This document shows positions 60,086 to 64,000 of a stretch of DNA of 64,000 nt, in pieces. Every line of letters begins with the position of its first letter. Position 1 is the stretch's first letter. The position numbers and the translations under genes are program-made. Under the pieces are notes generated by a model. It was given only the letters and a program-made list of their open reading frames with translations, ran no database searches and had not been told where the DNA came from. Source of the DNA: Gloeopeniophorella convolvens (lineage: Eukaryota > Basidiomycota > Agaricomycetes > Russulales); NCBI GenBank assembly GCA_022496205.1, contig WTXD01000050.1, positions 62,001 to 126,000 of the forward strand, written 5' to 3'.

Positions 60086-62217
60086 ATGGCGCCCTACTTC
60101 ATCCGCAGCCTCGTTCCACGCCGCCAAGTACGCGATGCGAGCTACAGGCCGCTCCTCGAGGCGCTGCTCTCCATCTCGTGGGTCCAGTGGGCCCAGTTCT
60201 GGTCCGGGTTCGCACGTTTGTTATCGTGAGCCATCGTATGGAAGCTGACGCGCAAGGCAGATGGCTCGCCTGGACATGCGATGCGGTTGATTTCTTCAGC
60301 GTGTCGCTGAGTGTGACCCGTCTGCAAGACCAGTTCCACAAAGACAAGACATCATCAATCGTGAGTTGCGTCCCGATCTCACCGCGCCCGTTCACACCGA
60401 TGACGTTTATACACTTATAACAGACCACGGCCATCACCTTGACCCTTCTGTTCCGATCCGTAGGCGCTGTGAGTGCTTCTCCATCACGTGCCTCCCACGT
60501 CCCATGCGCGCACCACGCCTAGCGCGCCGTTGTCCGTACAGCGCTTTCGCTTTCAATTTCGAATGACTGCCGCAGAATCCTCTTGGCCTACCCAATATGC
60601 GGGGGGTCATGTCTGCCAGCAACGGCAGTACAGCCGGCGGGCATATGGCGGTGGGAATTTCTGCCTTCCACGCCTGATCCGCATTGCTGCAAGCACAACC
60701 ATCTGATCTTGGCTTGTGTATCCGGAGAGTGCTGATGGCTGCTTATCACCATAGGTCGTCTTTGGCATTATATCTGACCGCTACGGAAGGAAATGGCCTC
60801 TCGTGATCAATCTGCTTCTTTGCGCGGCGCTTGAGCTCGGCTCTGGGTTTGTCCAGACCTTCAAACAATTTCTCGCCGTCCGATCTCTGTTTGGTGTTGC
60901 GATGGGCGGTGTATGGGGTCTTGCATCCGCCACCGCACTCGAGAACCTTCCTGTTGAGGTCCGCGGACTCGCATCCGGTGTTCTGCAACAGGGCTATGCC
61001 GTTGGCTACCTGTTCGCAGCTGTCATGAATCTGCGCCTGGTTCCCGAGACATCAACGACATGGCGCACGCTCTTCTGGGCCGCCGCAGGGATGTCTGCCT
61101 TCGCTGCCGTTATCCGTGCCATGGTTCCCGAGAGTGAAATCTTCCTTCGTGCCAAGGCCCAGGAGCGCGCTCACGGTACAACGACGAAGAACAAGACCAA
61201 GGTATTCATGCACCAAACCAGCGCAATGCTTAAGAAGCATTGGGTTCTTTGCATCTACGCTGTGCTGCTCATGACTGGTGCGCGGGTATCTCGGTCGGCG
61301 ATTGGATATAACTGATAACGAATTGTGGTGCAGGCTTCAATTTCCTCTCTCATGGGTCGCAGGATTTGTACCCCACCTACCTCACGAAAACCAAGGGCTT
61401 CGATAATTACCACTCGACTGTCGCGACCATCATCGGCAATTGTGGGGCTATCGCGTGCGTATAGCCCTATCTATCTCCTCCGCGCGTTTTTATTAACCTA
61501 CGTCTACGCCACAGTGGCGGCGCAATTGCCGGGGCTGTGTCTCAATACATTGGTCGTCGGCTTACCATCATATTGTTTGTGTTACTCATTGGAGCATTCA
61601 TTCCGCTCTGGATCCTTCCCTCTACGTTCGGTGCGCTCTCTGCCGGCGCATTTTGGGTGCAATTTGGTGTCCAGGGCGCGTGGGGTGTCATTCCGATCCA
61701 GCTGGCCGAGATGAGCCCACCTGGCTTCCGTGCGACGTTCCCAGGCGTAGCATATCAGCTCGGAAATGTGCGTTCCTTTCGCTTTCCTCTACTATATCCT
61801 TTGGATTGACTGATTGACTATTTGGGTACGGTAGATGGTCTCGTCTGCATCGTCACAGATCGAAGCAACAGGCGGAGATAACATTAGGACGACGATCACT
61901 GGCCCAGACGGTAAACCTCAGGACGTACCCGACTACGCTACTGTGCAGGGAATCCTCATCGGCGTCGTCGCAGCATTTGTGATCATCATCACTATCATTG
62001 GGCCAGAGTACGTCTTCAATCTATTTCCAAACCCCATATTGCGAGTGCCGATCTGTTCTATAACCACCATAGGAACCACGGACTACAGTTTGAGAAGCAC
62101 AAAGCCGCCTTTGAGGAGGGTAACGAAGAGGGTGGTTCAGTACCTACACCTACCGACGAGGAGAAGGTCCTTGGGTCATCCGAGACGCGTTCGGTGGAGA
62201 CGAACGAAAAGTCTTGA
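60086..62217 (+). CDS. JEN1: JEN1-type monocarboxylate (lactate/pyruvate) MFS transporter
   Basis: Plasma-membrane proton symporter of the major facilitator superfamily. It starts MAPYFIRSLVPRRQVRDASY. Exon 1 ends VQWAQFWSG and joins the conserved WLAWTCDAVDFFSVSLSVTR. The loop 2-3 signature appears as VVFGIISDRYGRKWPLVINL. Then come RSLFGVAMGGVWGLASATAL, ASGVLQQGYAVGYLFAAV, DLYPTYLTKTKGFDNYHSTV, SQYIGRRLTIILFVLLIGAF and FGVQGAWGVIPIQLAEMSPP. A loop with NIRTTITGPDGKPQDVPDYA follows, and the last helix is GVVAAFVIIITIIGPE. The hydrophilic tail ends VETNEKS. Roughly 500 residues and seven or so introns. One (60469-60754) is unusually long at 286 bp, and the first has the rare donor GTTCGC. Confidence 0.88.
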
Positions 62218-62846
62218 TTCTCATTAGCAGCACGTAGGCATGACACGTAGACCGTCGGGTTACGCTTCGCTATCTTACATGTGTTTTACGTCTTGGAGAG
62301 GTGTACGATAGGTTTTATTCCGTATTTTTGACCGATGAGTGTTACGACCCTACATTGGTACCTAATACATCGCGCACAACAGACCGCTTGATACAGTTCG
62401 CGCATGCTTCCGCGCCACCGAGTAAGAGTCACAACTTGATACTGGAGTTGAAGAAACCCTAGATACCCGGGACTGCTGCCACTGATGCAGTCCTGGACTG
62501 CGGCGCACACTTCATGACTGCTCCGCCGACAGATAGCCCGGGATATGACGATGACGATTTTTTTTGGATTCTGGATCAAATGCAGGTGTGAACTCAAGTC
62601 ACGTCTGTCCAGTGAATGTGCTCGCTATAGGGCGCCGCAGAGTCGTTCTGTTACTTTTTCAGTCCAAGAAGCCGAAGTCGATTGAGCTTATCTGCAATAC
62701 ACCTATCCTCCAACAACGTATACTGTCCGATAATAAGTAGGGCAATAATCCCTGGTCCAGGCTATCTGCAATTCATCCGGCTGTGGAAACATGGATATAT
62801 CTCTGACGAGGTAGAAGCCGATCCAAGTTGCAGGACTTTAGCATAT
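62218..62846. other. Intergenic 3' of the JEN1-like gene
   Basis: Contains the transporter 3' flank and no supported gene. Confidence 0.55.
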
Positions 62847-62849
62847 CCA

Positions 62850-63139
62850 CACTGCCCGCACGCCAGAATACTTACCGGGAAAAACCCGTGGGAATCGCCG
62901 GAATAGCTGCTTCATATGCATACGGAAATCTGCTGGGCAGGGAGCCGTCCTGGAGTCTAAAACTTTTCACAACGTGACCTGTTTTGAGCTATGGATTTAA
63001 AATCTTGACGGCTTTTTTGCACTAAATTTAAACTTTTTTCATAGGATCCTTCCTAAGTATGTATTGTAACCGGATGAGTCAGCCGCGCCAACGATTTTCA
63101 CGGGTTTTTTCCGGTAGGTATTCTGGCGTGCGGGCAGTG
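62850..63139. mobile_element. CACTA-like miniature inverted-repeat element (290 bp)
   Basis: Both ends read CACTGCCCGCACGCCAGAAT inward. The terminal inverted repeat extends about 52 bp with about 46 matches. It is flanked by CCA on both sides (62847-62849 and 63140-63142), a 3-bp target duplication. The interior is AT-rich and non-coding. Ends starting CACT(G/A) with a 3-bp duplication fit the CACTA/EnSpm superfamily; no transposase is present, so it is non-autonomous. It inserted about 140 bp upstream of the kinesin ATG. Confidence 0.75.
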
Positions 63140-63281
63140 CCATCGGATCTGCCAGACGCGATCACGTGATTAGCTCGCGTGCCGGGGTTTCCCACGGTTG
63201 ATCTGACCGGGCGCCGAGCGGCGAACGCAGCGCCGACTCCGAGAGTTGGAGACAGACTGGACGCAGTCTAAACCGACTACC

Positions 63282-64000
63282 ATGGCTTCAATATCTTCCA
63301 AAAGCTCATCCGAATCATCAACGGCGAAGCGACTCTTACGTCCAAGTTCTCTATTCACTCCCAGGCGCATCCTCGCCTCCTCGACCTCGTCGGAGCCTTC
63401 GCGCGCAGCTACACCAATCAATGCTCTATCGTCTGCCAAGAAGTTTAAAGCAGCACTCTCATCGGAGGCACGCACACGGACAAAGGTACAAACCAAACCA
63501 CCAGCTCTTCCCTCCGCACCCGGGACCCCGACCAAACGGCCACCGTCAAGACCAAGAACTCCAGGCACACCACGGCAGGGAGAGGACGATCCATACCGGG
63601 ATGATCGCAGCGAAATGGATGTCAGCAGGGTAGATCCGGAAGAAGTCCTTGTAGACTGGGAAACCGTTGACGCTGCTGATATCTCTGGTGAAGTGGACGA
63701 AAATCTCCTCCGCGTCAACACAAACAGCCAGAAAGACGATAAAGTCCTTGTTTCTATCCGCGTGCGCCCTTCGGACGCAGCATCGGCATGGGAAACCGAA
63801 ATAAATGCCAAAGCAATCAAACTCCTTTCCCAGCATCACCGCAGCACGACGACTGGGCCTCCTGTCTTCCACTTCGACGAGATCTTAAGTGGCTCGGATA
63901 ACAAGTCGGTCTACAACGCAGTCGCGCGGAATCATGTATGCGCGGCCATGGACGGATATAATGCTGTCGTCTTTGCATACGGCCAAACGGCCAGTGGTAA
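63282..64000 (+). CDS. Kinesin, CENP-E/kinesin-7-like (N-terminal part, cut by the window end)
   Basis: Microtubule motor. The frame is open from the ATG at 63282 to the window end, without introns so far. It starts MASISSKSSSESSTAKRLLR. About 140 residues of Ser/Pro/Arg-rich N-terminal extension (TPTKRPPSRPRTPGTP) precede the motor domain. The motor begins DKVLVSIRVRPSDAASAWE (beta1) and continues FHFDEILSGSDNKSVYNAVA and AAMDGYNAVVFAYGQTASGK. The last is the P-loop, whose GQTASGK form is common in CENP-E-type kinesins. The stop, neck and tail lie beyond the window, so the subfamily remains an inference. Confidence 0.85.
   Translation, partial: MASISSKSSSESSTAKRLLRPSSLFTPRRILASSTSSEPSRAATPINALSSAKKFKAALSSEARTRTKVQTKPPALPSAPGTPTKRPPSRPRTPGTPRQGEDDPYRDDRSEMDVSRVDPEEVLVDWETVDAADISGEVDENLLRVNTNSQKDDKVLVSIRVRPSDAASAWETEINAKAIKLLSQHHRSTTTGPPVFHFDEILSGSDNKSVYNAVARNHVCAAMDGYNAVVFAYGQTASG

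Noticed and set aside
20000..62217. Alcohol oxidase, hydrolase, MDR reductase and carboxylate transporter as one metabolic gene cluster
   Set aside because: They are spread over 42 kb and separated by housekeeping genes (HECT ligase, EBP2, PRP6). No shared promoter element was seen, so physical clustering is not supported.

Overview
The window looks like a piece of a filamentous basidiomycete (Agaricomycete) nuclear genome. The genes are dense and on both strands. They are interrupted by many short GT-AG introns of about 45-65 bp with CTGAC-like branch sites. Several families are typical of mushroom-forming fungi: a many-intron alcohol oxidase, F-box proteins, a basidiomycete-type P-loop family, an Rds1-like ferritin and expanded NmrA-like reductases. 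No organism name can be fixed from sequence alone.

Layout. 1-6732 (+): nuclear-basket coiled-coil nucleoporin (MLP1/TPR type), 5' end off the window. 7420-10897 (-): P-loop ATPase-like protein of unknown function. 12012-13392 (-): serine-rich single-pass membrane protein. 13.4-19.9 kb: a gene-poor stretch with a diverged tandem duplication of about 420 bp. 19868-22961 (+): alcohol oxidase (GMC, FAD). 23282-24450 (-): alpha/beta hydrolase. 24654-24725 (+): tRNA-Trp. 24996-28898 (+): HECT ubiquitin ligase (HUL5/UBE3C type). 29755-40643 (-): five tandem NmrA-like NAD(P)-binding genes, with a broken copy of the HECT 3' end (31460-32271) between the first two. 41165-42753 (-): F-box protein. 43918-45351 (-): rRNA-processing protein EBP2. 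45591-46624 (+): small secreted conserved protein. 47296-48606 (+): zinc-independent MDR oxidoreductase. 48711-50183 (-): second F-box protein. 51225-52405 (-): Rds1-like secreted ferritin-fold protein. 52705-55818 (-): splicing factor PRP6. 56011-57304 (+): LYR-motif protein. 60086-62217 (+): JEN1-type carboxylate transporter. 62850-63139: CACTA-like miniature transposon. 63282-end (+): N-terminus of a CENP-E-like kinesin.

The most notable region is 28.0-40.7 kb. A unit of about 3.4 kb (HECT 3' end plus one NmrA gene) was duplicated in tandem. The HECT half of the new copy decayed by a nonsense codon, a frameshift and loss of a splice acceptor, while the NmrA half stayed open. Three more diverged NmrA copies follow in the same orientation. 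All five carry an inverted repeat of the form CTCGG-(14 to 18 nt)-CCGAG about 50-90 bp before the ATG, with an A/T-rich TATA-like box between it and the start. This suggests one shared regulator acting on the whole array. In copy 4 all three introns are multiples of three without stops, so spliced and unspliced mRNAs would both be translatable.

Housekeeping genes (MLP1, EBP2, PRP6, HUL5-like, kinesin) are mixed with metabolic genes (alcohol oxidase, MDR reductase, hydrolase, monocarboxylate transporter). I do not see a classical secondary-metabolite or defence cluster.
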